NCBI RefSeq assembly: GCF_000421645.1 | Contig: NZ_ATXK01000002.1 | Span: 186,001-250,000 of the forward strand | Direction of reading: 5' to 3' | DNA length: 64,000 bases | Origin: Aurantimonas coralicida DSM 14790 | GTDB lineage: Bacteria > Pseudomonadota > Alphaproteobacteria > Rhizobiales > Rhizobiaceae | Shown: positions 21,467 to 31,973 of the stretch, in pieces | Position numbering within the stretch: position 1 is the stretch's first letter | Layout of the letters: each line of letters opens with the position of its first letter | The notes under the pieces: model-generated | Seen by the model: only the letters and a program-made list of their open reading frames with translations | Told to the model about the DNA's origin: nothing | Databases searched by the model: none | Position numbers and translations under genes: made by a program

Positions 21467-22396
21467 ATGCTCGACCCTGAAGCCAAGGCCGTTCTCGCCG
21501 ATCTGGCGCGCAAGGCCGCCGTGCAGGTGGCGCCGCGCGATGCCGCCCAGAAGCTCGCCCAGGCCCGCGCCATGACCGGCGCCATGGCGGATTATTCCGG
21601 CGAGGCGCCCGTCGGCGTCGGCGCCCGCGACATCGACGTGCCGGGCCCGGCCGGGCCGATCCGCGTGCGCCTGACCCGGCCAGACGGCGCAGCATCGCCG
21701 CCGCTGATGGTCTGGTATCACGGCGGCGGCGCCATGGCGGGCTCGCTGGAGGGCCACGACGTGCCGCTGCGCCAGCTGACCGCAGCGACCGGCTGGGCGA
21801 TCGCCTCGGTCGATTACCGGCTGGCGCCCGAACATCCCCATCCCGCACCCCAGGACGATTGCCTCGCCGCCACGCGCGCCCTGCGCGATGCGGCCAAAAC
21901 GCTCGGCTGCGACCCGGCGCGCCTTGCCATCGGCGGCGATTCCATCGGTGGGCTGTTTGCCGCCGACGTGGCGCTGGCGCTGCGCGAGGCGGGCGAGCGG
22001 GCCCCCGAAGCGATGGTGCTGGTCTATCCCAACACCGATCTGCGGCCGGACCGCCCATGGCCGTCGCTTGGCACCGAGAGCGGCCATGTGATGACGCGAG
22101 GCTCGCTCGCCTATGAGAACGACCTCTTCGTGCCCGATGTCGCCGAGCGCCACACGCCGCGCGCCTCGCCCTTTCTGGCGGCGGACCTCGCCGACCTGCC
22201 GCGGGCGCTGGTGATCACCTGCGAGCACGATCCGCTGCGCGACGAGGGCGAGGGGTTTGCCGCGCGCCTCGGCGAAGCCGGCGTCGCGGTCACCGCCCAT
22301 CGCGAGGCGGGCATGATCCACGCATTCCTGCAGATGGATGGCTGGATCGCCCGCGCCGCCGATCTGCGCGCCCGCATCGCGGATTTCCTCGGCTAG
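21467..22396 (+). CDS. Alpha/beta hydrolase, hormone-sensitive-lipase family
   Basis: A 309-residue hydrolase. The oxyanion HGGG begins at His85, the nucleophile is Ser159 in GGDSIGG, and the catalytic Asp and His are likely in EHDPLRDEG and GMIHAFLQ. This is the type IV lipase/esterase pattern for short-chain esters. No signal peptide is visible, so it is probably cytoplasmic. It starts two bases after the corA-like stop, suggesting co-transcription. The substrate is unknown. Confidence 0.87.
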   Translation: MLDPEAKAVLADLARKAAVQVAPRDAAQKLAQARAMTGAMADYSGEAPVGVGARDIDVPGPAGPIRVRLTRPDGAASPPLMVWYHGGGAMAGSLEGHDVPLRQLTAATGWAIASVDYRLAPEHPHPAPQDDCLAATRALRDAAKTLGCDPARLAIGGDSIGGLFAADVALALREAGERAPEAMVLVYPNTDLRPDRPWPSLGTESGHVMTRGSLAYENDLFVPDVAERHTPRASPFLAADLADLPRALVITCEHDPLRDEGEGFAARLGEAGVAVTAHREAGMIHAFLQMDGWIARAADLRARIADFLG

Positions 22397-23019
22397 GCGC
22401 GCGGCCGCGCCCGGCGGCGCGATGCGCCCCGGCTGTGGCCCGTTCCGCGCCGGGCCTGCCCCGGCGGATCTCGTCCGGCTGCCGATGGGCAGCGGAGCGC
22501 CGGAGGCGAACCTTCCGACTGTTTTGTATATCGGCTCGCCTCCGGCGCTCCGCACGGCGTCTAGCGAATGCGTTTCACCCGCCCGTTTGCCGGCGCCGCA
22601 TTGGCGCGGTGCTGGCATCGGGGTGGGTGGCTGCCGGCTCGGTGCGGGTTGCCCCGCATGCGGACCGTTCCGCGCCGCCTCCTAGTGGGCAGGGTCCGGC
22701 GGGGCCACGCATCCGTCCGGGCCGCCCGACCCTCCGGAAGGGCCAGGCGTCGCGGACGCCGCCCGCCTCCCCGAACGATCCCGGCGATCGTCCGTCCCGT
22801 CGGGGACGCGGTGAGGGCAGTGTGCAGGCGGTGGCGAGGGGCGGGGATAAGTTTTCGGACTGTGAGGCTCTTACCGCACGTGAGACGACGATCGACGGTT
22901 CTTACATACCTGAGCGGTCACGTGTTATTTCGTAGTCAATTATCTACGGCGTGCGCGCTGCCATAGAATTGTAAGCGAATAAGCTGCATACATGGAGTAG
23001 CGGCGATTCTTAGGGGTTT
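22397..23019. other. 623-bp intergenic stretch with a composition boundary
   Basis: I see no credible gene here. The first 450 bp are as GC-rich as the chromosome and contain a perfect 18-bp inverted repeat. From about 22840 the sequence becomes markedly richer in A+T and leads into the foreign ATPase gene. No tRNA, integrase or transposase remnant is visible. Two overlapping open frames at 22.43-22.97 kb are Arg/Pro-rich and look like GC-driven noise. Confidence 0.6.
22492..22553. repeat. Perfect 18-bp inverted repeat with 26-nt loop
   Basis: GCGGAGCGCCGGAGGCGA at 22492-22509 is the exact reverse complement of 22536-22553. The loop is A+T-richer (it contains TTTTGTATAT). There is no T-run, so it is not a classical terminator. 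It lies about 100 bp downstream of the hydrolase gene and about 470 bp ahead of the low-GC ATPase gene. Confidence 0.85.
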
Positions 23020-25245
23020 GTGTTGATTCCGGAGGCTAAAATCAGGGCAGCTGCCCTCGTCATATACATTGCAGGCTTACTTATTGTTCAAGGCGTGATT
23101 GTAGACACGGGGTTGTGGCCGAACGAGAACGCAGTTTGGTTGTATGGCGGAGTAGCGAGCCTCCTTTTCGGCAGTCGCATCCTTAATCCATACTTCACAC
23201 CGCCATCCGGCGCACTTATAAACGGTGTCACGGCATTGCTGGCGTTGTTATCCGCGTTGCCGGTGGTGACCCCGTGGACTACCGATGCATATGTGCTCGG
23301 CGCAACGATAGGATTTTGCGCGACTATCGCGTTTGTCTCGATCCTTCTCCTTATTTTGCGCCCGCCTCTGGGGGAGGAGCCGTCAACTGCATGGCGATTG
23401 GCCGAGCGGGCGGTGGTTGGCTTGGGTAGTCCTAACATTCTTTTCGGAGTGGTTATTACCGCGGCGGTCTGGTTATTTCACAGGGATACACCTGTAGAAG
23501 TGTTTTCTATTTTAGCTACGTTCACCGTCATTACGGTATTCCAGCCTTTAGAAGCGCTAGCTAAATACATACTATTCTTCCTAGACATGCCGAAGCCCAT
23601 CAGTCGAGACGATCTCATCGGTTCGGTAGTCGCGCATCAATCACCCGGAATCGTCCTTGTCCGACAAGCCGAAGCGAAGAATATTGCTAGAGGCACTCCG
23701 ATGGTGATTTCAGATGAGCATGGCCCGCCGTTGCTCGGTGTGGCACTCAACTATGTAGGACGTGACGAAGGCAATCTGTTGCGGGTCCTTACAGCATCGT
23801 TGCCGAAGCGACTGGCGTCAAACCTTGATAGCAGTGCGAAAGCAACGAGCGGCGTGGCTATCTCGATTGCCGTCACGGAGGAGGATAAGGCCGACATTCG
23901 AGCCCTTCAATGGATCGACCGATTGTGCGGTATCGTCGATACGGAGACCAGTCCGGAATATCTGCAATTCGAAGTCATTAACGAAGCCGGACTAGCCGAA
24001 GGTTCGCTTGCTGAGGTACGGGTGGGGGACAGCCAGCGGGTCATCTACCAAGTAGTAGATGGCGTGACCCGAGACGAGATTGTTCAGCAGAAAAACAAGT
24101 ACGGCTACGCGCGCGCTAAGGCTCGCAAGATAGGCATGTGGGATGATGGCGATCGTAGATTCCGCCCGGTCCCTTGGATGCCTCGAATGAACGCGCCGGT
24201 GTTTTTGCTCGAGAAGCTAGAGGACGGCCCGGGCGACGACTGCATTGGGCATTTCCCGGCCACGCCGTATGGCGTCCGCCTGGATCCATCGGAGTGCGTT
24301 ACGCACAATACTGCGATCTTAGGAATTCTGGGGGTCGGAAAAAGCTACCTTGCTATTGAACTGGTCGAACGGATGATTGCACAGGGTATAAAGGTCCTGT
24401 GCCTCGACCTCACTAACCAATACGAAACTCTCCTAGGTGATTTCCTAGATCCGGCATTCGAGGACGCGAGGAAAGCGGAATTGATGGCTGCTGGTGCAGG
24501 TGGAAATGCACATCAGAACAAGGAGCATGGTGGTTCACGAAATAATTTTGTTAACGCCGTTGTCGACCAGTTGAGGGCGTTTCTCGAGGAAGATGATGAC
24601 CACTATCTCAGGATATACAACCCAGCGCAATTTCGCGTTACAAAACAGGTGTCGGGTTGGAACGCGGATACGGCAGCGTTTCTTAGGCTTACTGCTTCGG
24701 AAATAACGGCGATATTTTCGGACGCTGCACTGCTCATTTGTCAGGAGCGCGGTATGACCGACCACGCACGCCTTTGTCTCGTATACGAAGAGGCGCATAC
24801 ACTTGTTCCCGAGTGGAATAGCGTGGCGGCCGAGGGAGACAAGGTGGCCACGGCGAAAAGCGCCCGGGCCATCCTTCAGGGGAGAAAATATGGCCTTGGC
24901 TGCCTTCTCATTACGCAGCGTACAGCTAATGTGACCAAGACCATCCTGAACCAGTGCAATACGATTTTCGCTATGCGAACATTCGATGACACAGGAAAGG
25001 ATTTCCTCGGCAATTACATCGGTTCAGATTATGCTGCCATTCTATCTTCGATGCAGCCTCGGCACGCGGTCGTGTTCGGGAAGGCTTCTTCTTCAGAGAA
25101 TCCCGTTTTGATTCGGCTGAACGACCAAGATAACTTCCGAGCTCGGTTTCGACCCAACAACCCTCCGCGGCGACCGAATACGGTCCAGCCTCCTGACGTC
25201 GCGAATAATGTCAGAGGCGCCGATGCCGTTCCCTTGGGCGATTAG
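23020..25245 (+). CDS. Membrane-anchored HerA/FtsK-like P-loop ATPase (DUF87 type), probable horizontal acquisition
   Basis: A 741-residue protein. The first 190 residues contain about six hydrophobic segments (for example AALVIYIAGLLIVQGVIV, IAFVSILLLIL, ILFGVVITAAVWLF). Residues about 200-420 include a HAS-barrel-like region. A HerA-type ATPase domain follows: Walker A GILGVGKSYL with Lys441 and Ser442, a Walker B-like LVYEEAH with Glu590-Glu591, and the HerA-like ITQRT and ILNQCNTIFAMRT motifs. Relatives are hexameric DNA translocases, some of them in anti-phage systems; the role here is unknown. The gene is visibly lower in G+C than its neighbours and uses codons such as TTA, ATA and AGA that they avoid. 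Start GTG after AGGGG; a TTG one codon later is possible. It has no obvious partner gene. Confidence 0.8.
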   Translation: MLIPEAKIRAAALVIYIAGLLIVQGVIVDTGLWPNENAVWLYGGVASLLFGSRILNPYFTPPSGALINGVTALLALLSALPVVTPWTTDAYVLGATIGFCATIAFVSILLLILRPPLGEEPSTAWRLAERAVVGLGSPNILFGVVITAAVWLFHRDTPVEVFSILATFTVITVFQPLEALAKYILFFLDMPKPISRDDLIGSVVAHQSPGIVLVRQAEAKNIARGTPMVISDEHGPPLLGVALNYVGRDEGNLLRVLTASLPKRLASNLDSSAKATSGVAISIAVTEEDKADIRALQWIDRLCGIVDTETSPEYLQFEVINEAGLAEGSLAEVRVGDSQRVIYQVVDGVTRDEIVQQKNKYGYARAKARKIGMWDDGDRRFRPVPWMPRMNAPVFLLEKLEDGPGDDCIGHFPATPYGVRLDPSECVTHNTAILGILGVGKSYLAIELVERMIAQGIKVLCLDLTNQYETLLGDFLDPAFEDARKAELMAAGAGGNAHQNKEHGGSRNNFVNAVVDQLRAFLEEDDDHYLRIYNPAQFRVTKQVSGWNADTAAFLRLTASEITAIFSDAALLICQERGMTDHARLCLVYEEAHTLVPEWNSVAAEGDKVATAKSARAILQGRKYGLGCLLITQRTANVTKTILNQCNTIFAMRTFDDTGKDFLGNYIGSDYAAILSSMQPRHAVVFGKASSSENPVLIRLNDQDNFRARFRPNNPPRRPNTVQPPDVANNVRGADAVPLGD

Positions 25246-25442
25246 GAGTCGCTGATTCATCTGCAGCGAACGAAGCCGCAGCCGCTGTTTGTCGGCGTGC
25301 CAAGCGCCATCCGGGCCATGGCGGCCAGACTCTTCCGTTATATTAGGCGAGGGAGTCCGTTATCGATCACACTTCCGCGCAAGCCGAACGGCTTTGTTTC
25401 GTCCGCGCAGCTTGCCGATGGCAGCAACCGGAGCCGTCCCCC

Positions 25443-26333
25443 CTACCACAGCTCCGCCAGGGCTGCGCCGGCGAGGGCGGAGAGGATGAGGGCGGAGGAG
25501 GTCTTGAGGGGCAGGGGCTTGCGGGGCGCGGTTTCGCCGCTGAAGAAGTTGAGCGGCATCAGGCGGTTCTGGTTGCCGCCGGCCTCGCCGCGGGGCGCCT
25601 CGATGTAGCATTCGTCGTCGAACCAGGCCCAGTCGTCGGTCCAGGTCCAGCAATCATGCTCGCGGTAAACGTCGGCGATCGCCTCGGCCAGCGCCTTGTC
25701 GGTCGGCAGCCGCACATAGGGCGCCGGGTCCGAGCGCAGATAGCGCATGGCCAGCGGCAGCGAGCGCTCGGTGCAGTAGTTCGACATCCACAAAGTGAAG
25801 CCGATCCTGCGGCGCAGATGATCGAGGGCGCGGAAGACCTGGACATGGTCCTCATGGCCGTATTCGCCCCAGGGATTGTGGGTGAAGACGTTCATGTCGG
25901 GGGTCAGCATCGGCGCCAGCGCGTCGCAGATGCGGGTGAAATTGTCCCGGTAGGTCTGGTCGACCCGCTCGGGCGAGGTGACCGGCGACAGCGGCGAGAC
26001 CTTGCCGAGGGCGCGCTTGGCCAGGCGCGTGACCTCGCGGCGGGTCTCCTCGGGCCCGAGCCGCATGCCGTAATCGGTCAGCACCGGGTTCTGCCAGTCG
26101 GCGCAGCCATAGCTGCCGGGCTCGGCGATGTTGAGGCAGGTGACGTCGCGCAGAGGCAGCGCCGCCATGGCCGCCGCCCGCGCCGGGCCGAGCCGGGGCG
26201 CGGCCCAGAAGTCTCGAAACACGATGACGACCTTGTCCACCTTGCCGACGATGGCGTTGAACCACAGCATCTCGTCGTCGGGATGCGCGCCGATGATCAT
26301 GGAATTGGTCAGGAAGTCGGGCCTGGCAGGCAT
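25443..26333 (-). CDS. PIG-L/LmbE-like deacetylase family protein
   Basis: A 296-residue protein. The metal-binding AHPDDE is at residues 16-21, and a second metal-ligand motif HNPWGEYGHEDH occurs near the middle. The family are zinc-dependent N-deacetylases of GlcNAc-type sugars (PIG-L, MshB, LmbE). The substrate is unknown, but the abutting acyltransferase upstream suggests a surface glycan or glycoconjugate modification. Its ATG directly follows the stop of the upstream gene with no gap. The C-terminus ends in a hydrophobic helix (LILSALAGAALAEL), which could anchor it to the membrane. Confidence 0.85.
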   Translation of the reverse strand: MPARPDFLTNSMIIGAHPDDEMLWFNAIVGKVDKVVIVFRDFWAAPRLGPARAAAMAALPLRDVTCLNIAEPGSYGCADWQNPVLTDYGMRLGPEETRREVTRLAKRALGKVSPLSPVTSPERVDQTYRDNFTRICDALAPMLTPDMNVFTHNPWGEYGHEDHVQVFRALDHLRRRIGFTLWMSNYCTERSLPLAMRYLRSDPAPYVRLPTDKALAEAIADVYREHDCWTWTDDWAWFDDECYIEAPRGEAGGNQNRLMPLNFFSGETAPRKPLPLKTSSALILSALAGAALAELW

Positions 26334-27482
26334 TTATGTCTCGCTGGTCTTCGTCGATACTGTGCGGCGCAGCATGACCCCGCGCAGACGGCGAAGTTTT
26401 TCGCGTATCGCAAAGACTAGCCGGGCGGCCCGTCCCAGTACAGTGGGTGTGCCGGTGAGGATGAACATCGGTGTCGGCGCGGTGCCGAAATCGGCCTTGA
26501 AGTCTTCGTCGCCGATGGTGAAGTCGAAGATGCGGCCGCCGCGCGCCAGCCAGTCCTCCATCATCAGGTCGTAGAGGACGAGGCCGGGGGAATGGCGGCC
26601 GAAATTGTCGTAGTCGGCGCCGATCAGCAGGTAGAGCAGCCGCTCGCCTTGGGTGAGGGCGAAGACATAGGCGATGGGCGTGTCGCCCTCCGACAGGTGG
26701 TAGAGGGCGCAGAAGCCGGCGCCGCTGCCGCGCTCGGCGATGGCGGCGTAGAACCGGGCGACGTCCGGCGTCTGGATCGGGTCGCCGTCGAAGCGGCCGC
26801 TGCGCAAATCGCGCAGCCGGTGGACGGCTTCGGCGGCGGCGGCGCCCTCCAGTCTGTCGAGCCGCACCGCCGGGTTCTTCAGCAGGCGTTTCTTGCGGCG
26901 GTCGAGATATTTCTGGAAGCTGCGCGAAAAGGCCGTCCGGCGCCAGTCGGCATAGGGCGCCGTCAGGGTGGCGGCATGGGCGCTGAAATCGGCGGGCTGC
27001 GGTTCGGCGGCCAGGAACAGCCGCCAGTCGGCGACGGATTCGGGCCGGACCGGGCGCAGGCGCAGCATGTCGTGGCCCGGCAGGACGGCGCGGATGCGGG
27101 CGGTAAGCCGCGTGTCGGCGGCAAGCGCCGGGCGGCTCGCCGGGTCGATCACCGGCGCGGCGTAGTCGCTGACGCCGAGATCGGTGGCTTCCAGGAGCCG
27201 GATGCCCTGAACGCGGCGCAGGATCAGCGGCAAGACGAAGACGAGGCGGCCGTTTGGCTGGCGGCCGGTGACGATGACGGGCGCCGCGCCCCGCGCCGGC
27301 GCCAGCATCGCGTAGAATGTGCCCAGCCAGAGCGGATGGGCGAAGGCGCCGGTGGCCGCGGCTTCGAAGAGACGGGCATAGTCCGGGCCAGAAAAGTCGA
27401 AGCTCTTCTCGCAGGCGATACGCAGGTCGTGATCGTCTGATGCTGCTGGCATGGGATCAGGGTCGCCCGTTTCGTGCAGCAT
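26334..27482 (-). CDS. GNAT-family acyltransferase of the CelD/BcsL type
   Basis: A 382-residue protein with a duplicated GNAT-like fold. The C-terminal half has the typical features: an RRKKRLLKNPAVRL segment, ALYHLSEGDTPIAYVFALTQ, and LYLLIGADYDNFGRHSPGLVLYDLMMEDWLARGGRIFDFTIGDE as one continuous strand-helix-strand motif. The family occurs in cellulose and exopolysaccharide clusters and may acylate sugars. No cellulose genes are nearby. It is transcribed divergently from rpsO and forms a two-gene operon with the PIG-L-like gene. An internal ATG ten codons in (27452) is an alternative start. Confidence 0.78.
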   Translation of the reverse strand: MLHETGDPDPMPAASDDHDLRIACEKSFDFSGPDYARLFEAAATGAFAHPLWLGTFYAMLAPARGAAPVIVTGRQPNGRLVFVLPLILRRVQGIRLLEATDLGVSDYAAPVIDPASRPALAADTRLTARIRAVLPGHDMLRLRPVRPESVADWRLFLAAEPQPADFSAHAATLTAPYADWRRTAFSRSFQKYLDRRKKRLLKNPAVRLDRLEGAAAAEAVHRLRDLRSGRFDGDPIQTPDVARFYAAIAERGSGAGFCALYHLSEGDTPIAYVFALTQGERLLYLLIGADYDNFGRHSPGLVLYDLMMEDWLARGGRIFDFTIGDEDFKADFGTAPTPMFILTGTPTVLGRAARLVFAIREKLRRLRGVMLRRTVSTKTSET

Positions 27483-27747
27483 TGTTACCGGTTACCCTGT
27501 TGATATTCGGTTGACGCGATCGTGATGGCGCAATGCTTGCTTAGCCGGCAATGTATATGAGGTCAGATCGACGGCGGCGGCGGCGCGAAACGGGCGCTGG
27601 CCGGTCGCGGCTAGCATTGTGGGCCGAGATCGCGTATATGCGCCGCAGCGCCGGGCGGTTTGCCTGCCCCGCGCTGTTCATGGCCCTCGCTGGACGACAT
27701 CCCGGCCAGGGCGACCAACCCTCACATTTTCCAAGAAAGGGAATCCG

Positions 27748-28017
27748 ATGTCGATTACGCTTGAGCGCAAGGCCGAGCTCATGAAGGAATACGCCACCAA
27801 GGACGGCGACACCGGTTCGCCGGAAGTCCAGGTTGCGATCCTGACCGAGCGGATCACCAACCTTACCGAGCATTTCAAGGACCACAAGAAGGACAACCAC
27901 TCGCGTCGTGGCCTTCTGAAGATGGTCTCCCAGCGCCGCCGCCTCCTCGACTATCTGAAGTCCAAGGAAGAGCAGCGCTACACGACCCTGATCGGCCGTC
28001 TCGGACTGCGCCGCTAG
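27748..28017 (+). CDS. rpsO: 30S ribosomal protein S15
   Basis: An 89-residue protein, the usual length. It begins [20 protein letters not shown] and contains [15 protein letters not shown] and the [19 protein letters not shown] rRNA-binding region. It binds the 16S central domain and in E. coli represses its own translation. The ATG follows AAGAAAGGGAATCC. A strong hairpin separates it from pnp. Confidence 0.98.
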   Translation: MSITLERKAELMKEYATKDGDTGSPEVQVAILTERITNLTEHFKDHKKDNHSRRGLLKMVSQRRRLLDYLKSKEEQRYTTLIGRLGLRR

Positions 28018-28027
28018 TCAGTTTTCC

Positions 28028-28060
28028 GGCGGGCCGGGGGCGATACGCTTCCGGCCCGCC
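28028..28060 (+). terminator. rpsO-pnp intergenic hairpin (weak terminator or RNase processing site)
   Basis: GGCGGGCCGG at 28028-28037 pairs perfectly with CCGGCCCGCC at 28051-28060 across a 13-nt loop. It starts 10 nt after the rpsO stop. The downstream sequence is GCTTATG rather than a T-run, so partial read-through into pnp is likely. In E. coli the equivalent gap has a terminator plus an RNase III site that triggers pnp autoregulation. Confidence 0.6.
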
Positions 28061-28315
28061 GCTTATGCCGCTTCCGCACGTCGGAGGCGGTCATGCCCCG
28101 GTATCCGGCGCGCCCGCAAGGCTCGCAGGTCCGACCCTTCGAACGGTCACGGGGCAGGATTGCCGGATGCTTCCGGTGCGAATGCGGGTCGCCCCGCCGC
28201 GTGCCACAAGCGAAGCCTCCCGTCGTCTTGCCCGTGATGCGTTTCGGCACCGCAACGCGCGCCGCCCATGACCACGAGAAAGCGGTTTCGGCGCGCAGGA
28301 TGAAAAGGCAAGAAC

Positions 28316-30448
<2,133 letters not shown>

Positions 30449-30476
30449 TCAGGCCGTCTCTTCGCTGACAGAAAGA

Positions 30477-30507
30477 AAGGCGCGTCCCTCGGGGCGCGCC
30501 TTTTTCG
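30477..30507 (+). terminator. Intrinsic terminator of pnp
   Basis: AAGGCGCG at 30477-30484 pairs with CGCGCCTT at 30495-30502, extended inward by CCC/GGG, and is followed by TTTTTCG. It lies 29 nt after the pnp stop. Confidence 0.9.
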
Positions 30508-30551
30508 TTGGGGTGAGGCCGGGGCTCTGGCTCCCGGTCGGTACGTGCGCG

Positions 30552-30848
30552 TCAGACGGACCGCTGGCGCGGGCGTCGCGACGAACGCTTCTGCAGCCGG
30601 GCGATCGCGTCGAGCGCGTCCACCGTGAGCGGCAGCCGCGCGACCTCCTCGACCTGCGGACGGGTCAGGCCGGTGACGTCTTCCAGGATGTGGTCGTCGA
30701 CGCGCAAAAGGGTGTTGAAGGCGTCGCGGCAAAGCCGCTGCCGGCGCTTCTCCACCGTCCAGTTATGCAGCCAGCCGACAAGGCCGGGCTGACTGTGGTG
30801 TGCTTCGTCGAGCCGGATGGGCTGGGGCAGGGCCGAATGATGCAGCAT
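30552..30848 (-). CDS. DUF1127-like small protein
   Basis: A 98-residue protein starting MLHHSALPQ. Its central part, a Trp followed by a basic run (EKRRQRL) and then LLRVDDHILEDVTGLTR, resembles the DUF1127 (YjiS-like) domain, whose small Arg-rich members in rhizobia influence RNA turnover and phosphate or carbon responses. The start is fixed by GGAGG five bases upstream of the ATG; the longer frame upstream is not supported. It is divergent from a LysR regulator across a 106-nt gap with a palindrome, which suggests control by that regulator. Confidence 0.7.
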   Translation of the reverse strand: MLHHSALPQPIRLDEAHHSQPGLVGWLHNWTVEKRRQRLCRDAFNTLLRVDDHILEDVTGLTRPQVEEVARLPLTVDALDAIARLQKRSSRRPRQRSV

Positions 30849-30886
30849 GAGAACCTCCAATTGCCGATAGACAAAATGTGAGGGTT

Positions 30887-30900
30887 TCTCATTGATGAGA
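30887..30900. promoter_or_regulatory. Palindrome in the LysR/DUF1127 divergent gap
   Basis: TCTCATTGATGAGA is a perfect dyad (TCTCAT, TG, ATGAGA). It sits between the divergent genes and fits the T-N11-A layout of LysR operators. It lies 39 nt upstream of the DUF1127-like start and 54 nt upstream of the LysR start. Confidence 0.45.
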
Positions 30901-30954
30901 CAAACGAGAAGGAGTAAGCCTAGCGGCAAGTTTCGCTAACAGGAGGCTCCGCCT

Positions 30955-31848
30955 GTGCTGACGCCCACTCTGCCCAATCTCGACATGGACCTCGCCCGCA
31001 CGATGGTGGCGATTGCCGACACCGGCAATTTCTCGCGCGCCGCCGAGCGGGTGCATCGCAGCGCGTCGGCGATCAGCCTTCAGGTGAAGAAGCTGGAAGA
31101 CATGGTCGGCCGCGACCTGTTCCGCCGCGATGCGCGCAGCGTGGCGCTGACCGCCGATGGCGAGATCTTCCTCGGCTATGCCCGTCGCCTTTTGAAGCTG
31201 AACGACGAGGCCTTCTCGCGCTTCCTGTCGCCCTGCTGCGAGGGTAGCGTGCGGTTGGGCGTGCCCAACGACAATGGCGTGGTCGCCATGCCGGAAATCC
31301 TCCGGCGCTTCGCGCGGACCCATCCCAAGGTCGAGGTGGAGGTGCGGCTGGACCGCACCGAGGAATTGCGGCGGCGCTGCTGGTCCGGGGAGCTCGATCT
31401 CGCCGTGTACAGTCACGACGAACGCCTCGACGGGCCGGACTACATCCATTCCGAGCCGCTGGTCTGGGTGGGGGCGCGCGGCGGGCTCGCCGTCGCCGAG
31501 ACGCCGCTGCCGCTCGCCCTTGCAGATGCCGGCTGCGCCTGGCGCGGCATGGCGCTGGCGGCGCTGGACGCTCGCGATATCGACTATCGCGTCGCCTATA
31601 CCAGCGAGTTCTGCACCGGCCAGCTTGCGGCCGTCGCCGCCGACCTCGCCATCGCGCCGCTGCCGATCAGCGTCGTGTCGGACGACATCGTGCAGCTGGG
31701 CGCCGAACGCGGCCTGCCGCCGCTGGGCAATTACCGCATGACGCTGGCCCGCCGCGACGGCGCCGGCCCGGTCGCCGATGCGCTGGCCGCCCATGTGACC
31801 GCCAGCTTCTGCGCCATCGCCGAACGCGGCACCCGCCTGTTCGCCTGA
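30955..31848 (+). CDS. LysR-family transcriptional regulator
   Basis: A 297-residue protein. The winged HTH covers about residues 10-70 (LARTMVAIADTGNFSRAAER, then SASAISLQVKKLED and DLFRRDARSVALTADG). The rest is a periplasmic-binding-like effector domain. GTG start after AGGAGG at eight bases. Divergent orientation with the DUF1127-like gene and the shared palindrome imply that it regulates that gene and itself. The effector is unknown. Confidence 0.9.
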   Translation: MLTPTLPNLDMDLARTMVAIADTGNFSRAAERVHRSASAISLQVKKLEDMVGRDLFRRDARSVALTADGEIFLGYARRLLKLNDEAFSRFLSPCCEGSVRLGVPNDNGVVAMPEILRRFARTHPKVEVEVRLDRTEELRRRCWSGELDLAVYSHDERLDGPDYIHSEPLVWVGARGGLAVAETPLPLALADAGCAWRGMALAALDARDIDYRVAYTSEFCTGQLAAVAADLAIAPLPISVVSDDIVQLGAERGLPPLGNYRMTLARRDGAGPVADALAAHVTASFCAIAERGTRLFA

Positions 31849-31973
31849 CGGACGCGGGGACTGGTATGATCAGGCAGCAGGCGTATCGTGGCCGGGGGCG
31901 CGTCGTCTGACGCGAGGCCGGCGATCGTCTGTGCGACCGGTGCGCCGGAGAAGCCTTGAGGGAGGATGAGGGA

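Noticed and set aside
22435-22966. Overlapping open frames in the gap before the HerA-like gene
   Set aside because: They are Arg/Pro/Ala-rich in all frames and lack ribosome binding sites and family features.
23000-25440. Mobile element ends or att repeats around the HerA-like gene
   Set aside because: I found no transposase, integrase, tRNA target or matching direct repeats by eye at either edge.
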